Shown here: positions 1 through 6,868 of the stretch, piece by piece | Position numbering within the stretch: the stretch's first letter is position 1 | How the letters are laid out: each line of letters starts with the position of its first letter | Assembly (NCBI GenBank): GCA_964410665.1 | Contig: CAYPIE010000092.1 | Coordinates: forward strand, 1 to 23,076 | Direction of reading: 5' to 3' | Length of the DNA stretch: 23,076 nucleotides | From: CAYPIE01 sp964410665 | GTDB lineage: Bacteria > Planctomycetota > Planctomycetia > Gemmatales > Gemmataceae | Notes under the pieces: model-generated | What the model was told of the DNA's origin: nothing | The model's input: only the letters and a program-made list of their open reading frames with translations | Database searches by the model: none | Made by a program: the position numbers and the translations under genes

Positions 1-143
1 CAATCGCCTCTGCCTCTTTCCCCGCATCGCAATCGCCTCTGCCTCTTTCCCCGCAACGCAAACGCCTCTGCCTCTTTCCCCGCAACGCAACCGCCTCTAC
101 CTCTCCGGATTCTCGCAGCCGCTTCTGTCTCTGCTCATCAACG
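1..143. repeat. 29-bp tandem repeat array (left end)
   Basis: Three near-identical 29-bp units lie at 1-29, 30-58 and 59-87. They differ only at the fourth base (T, T, A) and near the end (CATCG versus CAACG). Two more degenerate units of about 28 bp follow at 88-115 and 116-143. The plus strand is pyrimidine-rich (core GCCTCTGCCTCTTTCCCCGC). There are no spacers between units, and 29 is not a multiple of three, so this is neither a CRISPR array nor an in-frame coding repeat. It lies beyond the 3' end of the minus-strand transaldolase gene. The unit at 1-29 is the exact reverse complement of 23036-23064 at the other end of the window. The array may continue beyond base 1. Confidence 0.9.
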
Positions 144-151
144 CAGAAGGT

Positions 152-183
152 GTTCCTCACATTTTCTTTGAGGAACGGTTTTT
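152..183. terminator. Hairpin downstream of transaldolase
   Basis: GTTCCTCA (152-159) and TGAGGAAC (169-176) form a perfect 8-bp stem with a 9-nt loop. Five T residues follow on the plus strand (179-183). The hairpin starts 25 bp past the stop codon of the minus-strand transaldolase gene, so it could end that transcript. The T-run, however, lies on the side that would stop plus-strand transcription coming from the left. It may act in both directions. The stem is clear; the function is inferred. Confidence 0.45.
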
Positions 184-200
184 CCGCACCCAGCAGCGGC

Positions 201-1256
201 TCAAGCAGCGCGAAGTTCTTGGCGTTTATGCGCAATCAGTTCGAGCAGCGCCTTGGCCGGGTCGGCGAACTTCTTGATGCCTTCGTGCATGAGCACTTCT
301 TCAAGCTTCTGCATGTCTACTTTCGCATCGATTTCTGCCAAAATCTCTGAGCTGGGGAGTTCATCGACTTTGCGCGTAAACGTGCGGCCGCTGTCCTGGA
401 CCGCGGCGTTGGTCGCGGGCGGGTTGGTTTCAATGTCGGAACCGGCGAAAGCCTCGACGTACTTCCAGGCTGGATCTTCGGGCTTTTTGGTACCGGTGCT
501 GGCAAAAATGATTTCCTGAGCCAAGGGCAATCCCTTGTTCTTCCAGAACTCCTGGTTGAGGTGCCACAGACGCTTGGCGTTGACGATGCCGACCATGCCC
601 TGGGCGGCGGGCGATAAGTCTGGGACATGCTTCTCGGTGTAGACGTCGAGCCGGCTAACAAAGATGCTGTAGACGGTCTTAACCTTGTCCTTGTCGCTCC
701 GTCTTTGTGCCCCACGCCAGCAGGCCTCCCGAGCAGCTTTGTATTGCCGCTCGCTGAACACCAGGGTTACATTGATCGCAATTCCGGCAGCGACCAGCTC
801 TTCCAGGGCGCCCAGGCCGCCCTCGGTGGCCGGCACCTTGATCATCCGGTTTTTCTTGCCCAAGCCCCAGTGCTTGCCGAGTTGGATATAGTTCGCGGTG
901 CGCTCAGCGATCGGCAGATTCCTCTCCGGATCTTCCAGCAACGGGTCAAGTTCAAAGCTGACCCAGCCATCGTTGCATTGGGTCTCCGTCCAAACGGGCT
1001 CAAACACCGCTTGGGCCTGGGCCACCAAGTGATCGGTCATGGACCAGGCGATCGCCTCATCATCGTGTCCCTCGCGGAGCAGGCGAGCCAAATCATCGTC
1101 AAAGCGACCGGTTTTGATCAGGTTGGCCACGATAATCGGGTTGGAGGTCGCGCCAGTGGCGCCACGCATGCGGTTCCGGGTGACTTCGTCGGGATCGACC
1201 GAGTCGAGCCAGAGTTTGGTGCCGCTGGCAACCAGGGATTCGAGCGGCGTGGTCAT
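201..1256 (-). CDS. tal: Transaldolase
   Basis: Transaldolase moves a dihydroxyacetone unit between sugar phosphates in the non-oxidative pentose phosphate pathway, in the cytosol. From the chosen start the protein is 351 aa. The family motif GATGATSNPIIVANLI covers about residues 32-47. The Schiff-base lysine is K140 in MIKVPAT, and the usual catalytic acids are D18 (LWLDSV) and E102 (SFELDP). The length is typical of the longer Tal subfamily (about 350-370 aa). The frame is open 17 codons further upstream, but the ATG at 1254-1256 has GGAG shortly before it and begins a normal N-terminus (MTTPLESL). It follows the selenoprotein-like gene on the same strand after about 110 bp that contain hairpins, so cotranscription is possible but not required. 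Confidence 0.93.
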   Translation of the reverse strand: MTTPLESLVASGTKLWLDSVDPDEVTRNRMRGATGATSNPIIVANLIKTGRFDDDLARLLREGHDDEAIAWSMTDHLVAQAQAVFEPVWTETQCNDGWVSFELDPLLEDPERNLPIAERTANYIQLGKHWGLGKKNRMIKVPATEGGLGALEELVAAGIAINVTLVFSERQYKAAREACWRGAQRRSDKDKVKTVYSIFVSRLDVYTEKHVPDLSPAAQGMVGIVNAKRLWHLNQEFWKNKGLPLAQEIIFASTGTKKPEDPAWKYVEAFAGSDIETNPPATNAAVQDSGRTFTRKVDELPSSEILAEIDAKVDMQKLEEVLMHEGIKKFADPAKALLELIAHKRQELRAA

Positions 1257-1334
1257 GCTGACATCTCCAGAGTAAGAACGAGACGGATCAGACAGGGCGG
1301 CGTCCACACCGCCATTCTTGGGGATATTTTAGAA

Positions 1335-1384
1335 CCCCTGCAAACGGGGGCGAGCCTGCCTCCTCTTCTAAGGGGAGGTCAGGC
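1335..1384 (-). terminator. Two consecutive hairpins after the redoxin gene stop
   Basis: Two stems overlap or follow the TAG stop (1368-1370) of the upstream minus-strand gene. GCCTG-CCTCC (1354-1363) pairs with GGAGG-CAGGC (1374-1384) around one bulged base. CCCC (1335-1338) pairs with GGGG (1346-1349), and the short sequence TTCTAAAAT follows on the minus strand. The second could be a weak intrinsic terminator separating this gene from tal. No strong U-tract is present. Confidence 0.35.
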
Positions 1385-2777
1385 GAACCGTCGCCGATAC
1401 ATCTTGCCGCAAATAGCGACAAGTGCCATCTTGGTCTTCACACACGTAGTACAGGGCAAAGGCAGGAAGCCTGACCGTCCCGCTGGCATTTTTTGCGGTA
1501 CGCACCTCAAACTCGACTTGGCGAGTTTCCGTGGAAGCCGCGGCCTGCTTGCCGTCGATGCGCTGCACTTGGCGGTCCACCTGCCAGCCTTCGGGTAACG
1601 AAAGCCAGACGAGCGTGGGACCGGCGTCATTGGTCCAGTGGGTTTTTCGGGCCGTGACCGGACGCAGGGTGATGTGTACACGCACCGTGGCCCCGGGCTT
1701 GATCTGAGCCGGTACCACGGTGGCCTCGGCTTGGATGAATGGGGTGTCATCTCGCGTGATCCGCCCGTTTGGATCGGGATGTTTACTGGCGACATGCTTG
1801 GTCTCGAAGCGGCGGGCGGGCTTAGCCAGCTCAGCACCTGTGGGAGGAATGGGCAACGTGACTGGGGTTTCGCCACGGTCACGAATGGCTTGCTGAGCCC
1901 GGTCGACCCAGTCATAGAACGGATAGGGCTTGATCAACCGCGGGCCATATTGCTGGATGCGTCGACGCCAGATGTACTGGTTGGGTTCTTGGGCGAGGGC
2001 TGCCGTCCAGGCATCGACGGCATGCTGGAAGTCCTCGGGTTGTCGCTGCTTGGACTCGTAGCGCATACGGAAGCAGACGCCCAGGCGAAAACGGGCGGCC
2101 GCATCCTCGGGGTCGTGCTGTAAACAGGTCTGGTAAGCGGCGATCGCTTGGGAGATCAGCTCGGGTTGCCACAGAGCAATGGCATCGCCATAGCCACGCC
2201 AGGCGTCCGCTGTATCAGCTTGCGCGGCTTTGGCTTGGAGGGCGTTCAAGTCAGGACGCTGTGCGGCTCGAGGCGTGGTCGCTTGGTCAGGAGCGGGGAA
2301 GTCTTGATGGAGGAACTGACTGACAAAGGTTCTCGGGTTGGACCGGGTCGAACGGACGATGCCATGCTCATCGATGGCGACGATGATCGGTACCGCCTCG
2401 GAACGGAGGACATTGATGGGATCATGCACGATCGGCCAACCGAAGCCTTGCCACTGGGCGAACAGGGCACAGCGTTCGGGATGTTGTTCCTGAGTAATGC
2501 CGAGGACGACGAGCTTGCCTTCTTGAACCAGTTTCTTGGTGGCGGCGTGCCAGACCGGCACGTGTTTACGGCAACCCGCTCACCAGGAGGCGAACTGAAT
2601 CAACAGGACCTTTTTGCCTCGATACATGCCCAAGGACATCGGCTGGCGATTGTCGATCTGTGGCAGGACAAAGTCCACATGCGCCTGCCCGACCTTGGGT
2701 CGATAGGGCTGATCGAGCCCGCTAAGATCACTGGCCAGCAGACTACTGGTGGCGAGCAGCAATGGGGAAAGAAGCAT
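1368..2777 (-). CDS. Candidate selenocysteine-containing TlpA/redoxin-TPR protein (UGA at codon 66)
   Basis: Read through an in-frame TGA (2580-2582), this is a 469-residue exported thiol-redox protein. It has a signal peptide (MLLSPLLLATSSLLAS). The thioredoxin fold covers about residues 30-160: the strand LLIQFASW runs into U66-A67-G68-C69, the place of the CxxC active site, and P130 in EAVPIIVAID fits the cis-proline. A TPR-like helical part covers about 190-275. The C-terminal beta-rich domain (about 342-469) has a Cys pair (C446, C453 in YYVCEDQDGTCRYL) that resembles the N-terminal alpha domain of DsbD. The start is ATG 2775-2777, with GAGG 7 nt upstream. Without readthrough the gene splits exactly at the catalytic residue, and the downstream half would lack a signal peptide and half its active site. 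A bSECIS-like hairpin follows the TGA. The likely site of action is the periplasm. A TGC-to-TGA nonsense mutation is the alternative. No sel genes are in the window. Confidence 0.85.
2546..2582 (-). promoter_or_regulatory. Putative bacterial SECIS element after in-frame UGA
   Basis: On the minus strand the TGA (2580-2582) is followed 17 nt later by CGTGCC-GGTCT-GGCACG (2562 down to 2546). This is a perfect 6-bp stem closing a 5-nt loop. GGUCU is the same apical loop sequence as in the E. coli fdhF SECIS recognised by SelB. The loop starts 24 nt after the UGA, against about 19 nt in fdhF, which is inside the range accepted for bacterial SECIS elements. The structure is read directly; SelB binding is inference. 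Confidence 0.75.
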
Positions 2778-3041
2778 GGGAAAACCTCGAGTGGAGATGG
2801 CTTGGTGAGAGCAAAGGGCCGCCGCTTGGACGGGCAGGTTCGTCGCCGAGCAAGTCCGTTCCAAGGCGACATTTTATTGTAGGTGTTGAGGCGGGTTTGG
2901 CTGCCCTTGAGGGACAATTCGCGCTTGCGAAGCGGTCGAGGAAGACGCACACTACAAAGAACCAGTGACGTCCATTTGCCGAACGGTATGCATACGCTGG
3001 CCGCCGTATCCTTTTGCCCCGACTTTGGCGGGAGAGCAGCC

Positions 3042-3773
3042 ATGACTCTGCTCGCGTATGGCATCATCCCTAGACCCGCGGTGGGCAGCCTTCCTGGTGG
3101 AACGATCCCGGCGGGGGTCACAGGGCGACCTGTGGATATCTTACCGCATGGCCCGGTGGCGATCGTCTATTCAGCGGCTGCGGCCGATCCTCCGGAAGTA
3201 CCGACTCTGGTGGCGTTCGCCCAGGTGATCCAGCACTTTCACGTTCACGGTGGCATTGTTCCGTGTCGCTATGGTTGCCGCGCGACCTCGGCAGAGCAAT
3301 TGTACACCGCGTTTTCGCCACTGGAGCCCTACCACCAGTTTCTGACCACGCATGCCGGGCTGGATGAGATGACCATTCGCTTGCCTTGGAGCCCGTCACT
3401 GGCCGTCTGGTTCGGCTGCCAGACCGCTTCGCCGAGCACTACGGCCAGTACCCCGGGACTGGCGTATCTCAGGCAACGGCAGCAACATTATCAGCATCGT
3501 GATCAACGGCACCAGGTTGGTGAACGCTTCGAGGGGTTACTCCGCGAGCATTTTGACGGGCAGTTTCACCAGCTCCATCGGGATCGGTTGACACACCCTG
3601 TCGAGCAGATCCAGATCACCTTTCTGATCGAGCGATCGCTTGTGGAGGCCTTCCGTCACCGCTTCGCCGCCTTACCGAGATTTCCTACCGAGGCACAGCT
3701 CAGCGGACCTTGGGCGTTGTATACGTTTGCGGCCTTACACGGGACACAACCCCCCCCGGGAGTCCCCCAATGA
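3042..3773 (+). CDS. GvpL/GvpF-family protein (orphan)
   Basis: The 243-aa product matches the GvpL/GvpF family, whose members are accessory proteins of gas vesicle assembly. It has an N-terminal LLAYGIIP strand, a central segment VIQHFHVHGGIVPCRYGC (about residues 62-79, corresponding to the family's vLPlrFGt motif), then LDEMTIRLPW. Near the C-terminus SGPWALYTFA matches the family hallmark GPWPPYxF. The start is ATG 3042, with GGAG 8 nt upstream; the frame is open further upstream but without conserved content. The gene diverges from the redoxin gene across 264 bp. No gvpA or other gas vesicle gene is in the window, so a role in buoyancy is unproven. A run of eight C residues (3740-3747) lies close to the 3' end. 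Confidence 0.78.
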   Translation: MTLLAYGIIPRPAVGSLPGGTIPAGVTGRPVDILPHGPVAIVYSAAAADPPEVPTLVAFAQVIQHFHVHGGIVPCRYGCRATSAEQLYTAFSPLEPYHQFLTTHAGLDEMTIRLPWSPSLAVWFGCQTASPSTTASTPGLAYLRQRQQHYQHRDQRHQVGERFEGLLREHFDGQFHQLHRDRLTHPVEQIQITFLIERSLVEAFRHRFAALPRFPTEAQLSGPWALYTFAALHGTQPPPGVPQ

Positions 3774-3812
3774 GCGGACTCGCGTCGCCATCGGATGACC
3801 GATGAGTCGCTG

Positions 3813-3840
3813 CAGATCGCTGGGGCCAGATCGCTGGGGG
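3813..3840. repeat. 14-bp tandem duplication
   Basis: CAGATCGCTGGGGC (3813-3826) is repeated at 3827-3840 with a single C-to-G change at the last base. It lies in the intergenic space between the convergent gvpL/F-like and P460 genes. No function is evident. Confidence 0.8.
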
Positions 3841-3881
3841 CAATGCGGCTTGGTTGCACCAGCGGCGCGGGGGCAGGCCCT

Positions 3882-3911
3882 GAAGTGGGGCGGCGAGCGC
3901 CACCCCACTTC
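3882..3911. terminator. GC-rich hairpin between convergent genes
   Basis: GAAGTGGGG (3882-3890) and CCCCACTTC (3903-3911) form a perfect 9-bp stem around 12 nt. It sits between the stop codons of the gvpL/F-like gene (plus) and the P460 gene (minus), 18 bp from the latter. This fits a bidirectional terminator, but neither side has a clear T-run. Confidence 0.45.
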
Positions 3912-3929
3912 CGAAGGACACCCTCCGAG

Positions 3930-5084
3930 TTAGTTCAAGGGAAAGTTGGTCAGGACCATATCCTTGCCCGGTGCATGACAGCGGACACAGCCGGGCACGC
4001 CATTGCCGCTCGCCGGGACCTTGCTGGGATCGGTGGTGCTGGTGACCTCGTACCAGAACCAGCCTTTGCCATCGTCCGTTTTATCGCTGGTTTTGACCAT
4101 CACTGCCCAGCCGGTCAACTGGTTGTCTTTGGTGTACATTTCCTTGATGGCAGCCGAGCCGGCGGGATGTTCCTGGTTGCCCGACTTGAGCGACTCCGCC
4201 AGCTTCTGATCCATGTAGACGCGGACGGGGTTGCCGACCGCTGTGTGGGGGCCACGGCCGGGATGGGTCTTGCTCTCTTGGGCGGGAAAGTCCCTGTAGG
4301 TGCCGGCCTTGAGATAGGCAAAGAGTTTTTCGTTGTTGGTGGGGATAACGCTTGGAACGTTCGCGGGTGTCTTGGCGGTGGCTGCCCACGTCTTGTCGGC
4401 GGCGGGTGGTGCGGCCGGGGCGTTGGCCTTGCCTTGCAGGTTTTCGACGTTCTTGCCCTTCCCCTTGACCGCCCTTAGGACGGGATAGTACTGCGTGAAA
4501 ACGAAGTCATCCTGGGCAGAGCCTTGATGGCAGGTGTTACAATCGGCGGTGGCAAACGCCTTGGCCTGGGTCTTGACCGGCTGGTCCTTCGGGACGGTGA
4601 AGCTGAAGTAGGCCCAGTTGCCGGGCTCGTCGGGGAATTGCTTGGCACTTTTGACCTCGGCTTCCAGGCCGATGAACTCACCCTGGAAGTAGCCCTTGCC
4701 GCTGACCGCCTGTTTCGAACCGACGCTGACCAGTTCCTTGATCAGGACTGTGCCTTCACGGAACGTGCCCGTTTTTTTGTAGTGCTCATAGCTGTCCGGA
4801 TCGATGTAGACGTTGTGAAATTCCGGAAACGGGGCCTTGCCGTCGTTCATATCATTGGGCGTTACCGGGGTACCGACAAACACCCAAGTGCGGTAGTTCT
4901 TGGGCCGCAAGAGTTCGCCCGTGGGGGTAAATTCCGCTGCGCCAATTTTCTTGACGTTGTTGCCTTTTGCCGCAGCGCTCGCGGAAATATCCATGTGGTT
5001 GACTTGGGTGGATTCCGACTGAGTGCAGCCAATGGCCAGGGCTACAGGCAGACACAAGCTTAGACCAACCAAATGCAGACGCAT
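3930..5084 (-). CDS. Cytochrome P460-family lipoprotein with two haem-binding motifs
   Basis: A 384-aa exported protein. The N-terminal hydrophobic stretch ends in LAIGC (C20), which fits a lipoprotein signal, so the protein is probably anchored facing the periplasm. The first domain (about residues 60-205) has the P460 pattern: YRTWVFVGTPVT, then FHNVYIDPDSY, YFSFTVP and the c-type haem motif CNTCH (182-186). After an Ala/Pro/Lys linker (about 205-245), a second domain (about 250-384) repeats the pattern loosely, with VYMDQKL, GWFWYEVT and CVRCH (366-370). Known P460 proteins oxidise hydroxylamine or act in NO chemistry, but many members, including planctomycete ones, have no assigned substrate. 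The start has a strong AAGGAG site 6 nt upstream. The gene stands alone on the minus strand. Confidence 0.85.
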   Translation of the reverse strand: MRLHLVGLSLCLPVALAIGCTQSESTQVNHMDISASAAAKGNNVKKIGAAEFTPTGELLRPKNYRTWVFVGTPVTPNDMNDGKAPFPEFHNVYIDPDSYEHYKKTGTFREGTVLIKELVSVGSKQAVSGKGYFQGEFIGLEAEVKSAKQFPDEPGNWAYFSFTVPKDQPVKTQAKAFATADCNTCHQGSAQDDFVFTQYYPVLRAVKGKGKNVENLQGKANAPAAPPAADKTWAATAKTPANVPSVIPTNNEKLFAYLKAGTYRDFPAQESKTHPGRGPHTAVGNPVRVYMDQKLAESLKSGNQEHPAGSAAIKEMYTKDNQLTGWAVMVKTSDKTDDGKGWFWYEVTSTTDPSKVPASGNGVPGCVRCHAPGKDMVLTNFPLN

Positions 5085-5817
5085 AAGAGCTCCTTTGTGC
5101 GGTGCTGATCAAGTCAACGCGACTGATCCAGTGCCTCGATTTGTTGTATGCCCCGGACGGCTCGGTTGGCCCCTGTCGGTAGCGGGATCGTCTGCCGAGC
5201 GAACAAGCTTGTTTGAGTCGTTTGACGCGTGATGGCAAGGGATGCTGGCCTTACGGGGTTGGTTGCGGTGGTCGGGCCGGCGTTTTACCATCTGCCCAGT
5301 TTGCCGAGATTTTGTTCCATGGTTGAGCGGAGGAGCACCTCGGCCCCTGAGCGTTGCCTTTTGCTCAAGGCGAATGCGCAAATCATGTGCGGGTGGATGC
5401 CGCCACAGTTCCTTCGAGAAGTTTTCCGCAAGGAGCGGGCCCACTGGGCAGACCTGGCTCTTAAGCCTCAGGAACGTGGTGGCCTGATGACCGCGTTGCT
5501 CGATTTCAAGTCGCCGGATATCGATGAAGTGGCCGGATTGCCACCCGGTTGACCTGGCCGCCCAAGTTTCCCTGTGTCCTGAGGTCCGGCGATCCCTATG
5601 ATGATAAGGTGTTTGTCTGCATTGGGCTTGGCGTCGGCGGTTGGCATGGCTTGATCCGCAGCCAGTTGGCCGTGGAACCTCAACGGGGATGGCGGCACTC
5701 CCTTCCAGGTCGCCGCCAAGGGGAAGCGGCGGGTGCCGATGCGGCTGGCCGTCGAGCAGATTCGACTTCACCCGCTGTGTTGCCGGTGGCGACCTTCTTT
5801 TGCGATTGAGTACGCGC
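5085..5817. other. 733-bp stretch without a supportable gene
   Basis: This lies between the divergent P460 and hflC genes and must hold the promoters of both. Open frames exist (for example 5229-5552 and 5549-5809 on plus, 5109-5819 on minus), but none gives a recognisable protein. The minus frame is rich in Arg, His and Pro, as non-coding GC-rich frames usually are, and none has a good ribosome site. A decayed gene is possible. No tRNA, RNase P, SRP or tmRNA signature was seen. Confidence 0.5.
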
Positions 5818-6867
5818 ATGAAACGCTTCTTGCTGTTTGGGTTGTTGCCGACGCTACTGGTGCTGCTCGGGGTGACGGCCTTGTATACCGTGGACGAGGC
5901 CGAATACGCCTACGTCACCCGCTTCGGCGAACTGCGCGTGATCCATGATGGCGCAACGCAGGCTGGGCTGCATGTCAAATGGCCCTGGCCGATCGAGTCG
6001 GTGGAGCGACTCGATCGTCGGCTCCAAGTGGTTGCGCTCCCCGCCATCGAAGCCCGCACGCGTGATGCCACCGACCAGACCGCTGGCAATACCATCACCG
6101 CGGAGGTGTTTTTGTGCTGGCGCATTCCTGATGCCGAAGCTGCGAGACAGTTCATCCGAACTTGTCAGACGCTGGAGCGTGCGCAGAGGTTACTGGAGCC
6201 GGTGGTCATAAGCCGCCTCAATGGGGTCATCAGCAACATGCCCCTGGAGAATCTGATCCGGGTCGATACGCTGGGTGGGATTGACCAGCGGATGGAACGC
6301 ATTCGCCAGCAGTTGCTCGGTCAGACAGGCATTGGTGAAGAACAGCTTGCTCCTCAGGATCGGTTTCAGGCGGCGGCGCGGAAACGTTATGGGATTGAGA
6401 TTATTGATATTCGATTGCGACGCTTTAACTACCCCGAAGCGGTGCGTGCGACGATTGCCGAGCGAATTCGCAGCGAACGACAACTCAAGGTGGCCGACTA
6501 TGAAAGCCAAGGCCGGCTTAAGGCCGCTGAGATTCAGGCCACGGCGGAGAAAAGTGCTCGGATCACCGAGGCCCTGGCCCGGGCGACCCGGCAGCGTCTC
6601 GAAGGTGAAGCGGCGGTGAAGGCGGATGCGATTCGCAATGCCGCCCATGCCCAAGACCCGGAGTTTTATGCGTTCTTGCAGAAACTGGCTGCTTATCGCA
6701 ACATTTTGACCGAGAGCCGCGACGTCTTGTTGCTGTCCACGCGGCATGAGTTGTTTGACATGCTGCTGAATCCGCCCAAGCCGGACGGTGGTACGCGTGC
6801 CATGGGGGTTCGTCAGGCTCGGATGCCCGCCAGCGTCAGGCCCGGTCCAGGCGAAGGGGGGCAATGA
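5818..6867 (+). CDS. hflC: HflC-like SPFH/band 7 membrane protein
   Basis: A 349-aa protein with one N-terminal membrane helix (residues 4-24, FLLFGLLPTLLVLLGVTALY), followed by VDEAEYAYVTRFGELR, the usual start of the band 7/SPFH domain. The central part carries QVVALPAIEARTRD and the HflC-type segment YGIEIIDIRLRRFNYPEAV. A long charged coiled-coil-forming helix follows (about residues 210-275), then the C-terminal AYRNILTESRDVLLLS. In E. coli HflC pairs with HflK in a membrane complex that restrains the FtsH protease. ATG 5818 was chosen because the membrane helix begins just after it; the frame is open further upstream but that part looks non-coding. The hflK-like gene starts 1 nt after this stop. 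The order is C then K, the reverse of E. coli. Confidence 0.87.
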   Translation: MKRFLLFGLLPTLLVLLGVTALYTVDEAEYAYVTRFGELRVIHDGATQAGLHVKWPWPIESVERLDRRLQVVALPAIEARTRDATDQTAGNTITAEVFLCWRIPDAEAARQFIRTCQTLERAQRLLEPVVISRLNGVISNMPLENLIRVDTLGGIDQRMERIRQQLLGQTGIGEEQLAPQDRFQAAARKRYGIEIIDIRLRRFNYPEAVRATIAERIRSERQLKVADYESQGRLKAAEIQATAEKSARITEALARATRQRLEGEAAVKADAIRNAAHAQDPEFYAFLQKLAAYRNILTESRDVLLLSTRHELFDMLLNPPKPDGGTRAMGVRQARMPASVRPGPGEGGQ

Positions 6868-6868
6868 C

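Noticed and set aside
1..143. 29-bp repeats resembling CRISPR repeat length
   Set aside because: Units abut with no spacers, diverge gradually, and no cas gene is in the window.
627..1598. 323-aa plus-strand open frame opposite transaldolase
   Set aside because: It is the antisense of the tal gene and shows no family pattern; the minus frame has all transaldolase residues.
2580..2864. Short separate 94-aa gene ending at the TGA
   Set aside because: It ends exactly at the active-site position and the same frame continues with homologous sequence; one readthrough gene is the simpler reading.
5242..5487. Possible YacG-like zinc-binding protein (CPVC ... FCS pattern)
   Set aside because: The second Cys pair is incomplete (FCSRRMR instead of FCSxRC) and the following DLxxW motif is missing.
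5109..5819. 236-aa open frame on the minus strand
   Set aside because: Arg/His/Pro-rich composition, no recognisable motif, no ribosome site; typical of a non-coding GC-rich frame.
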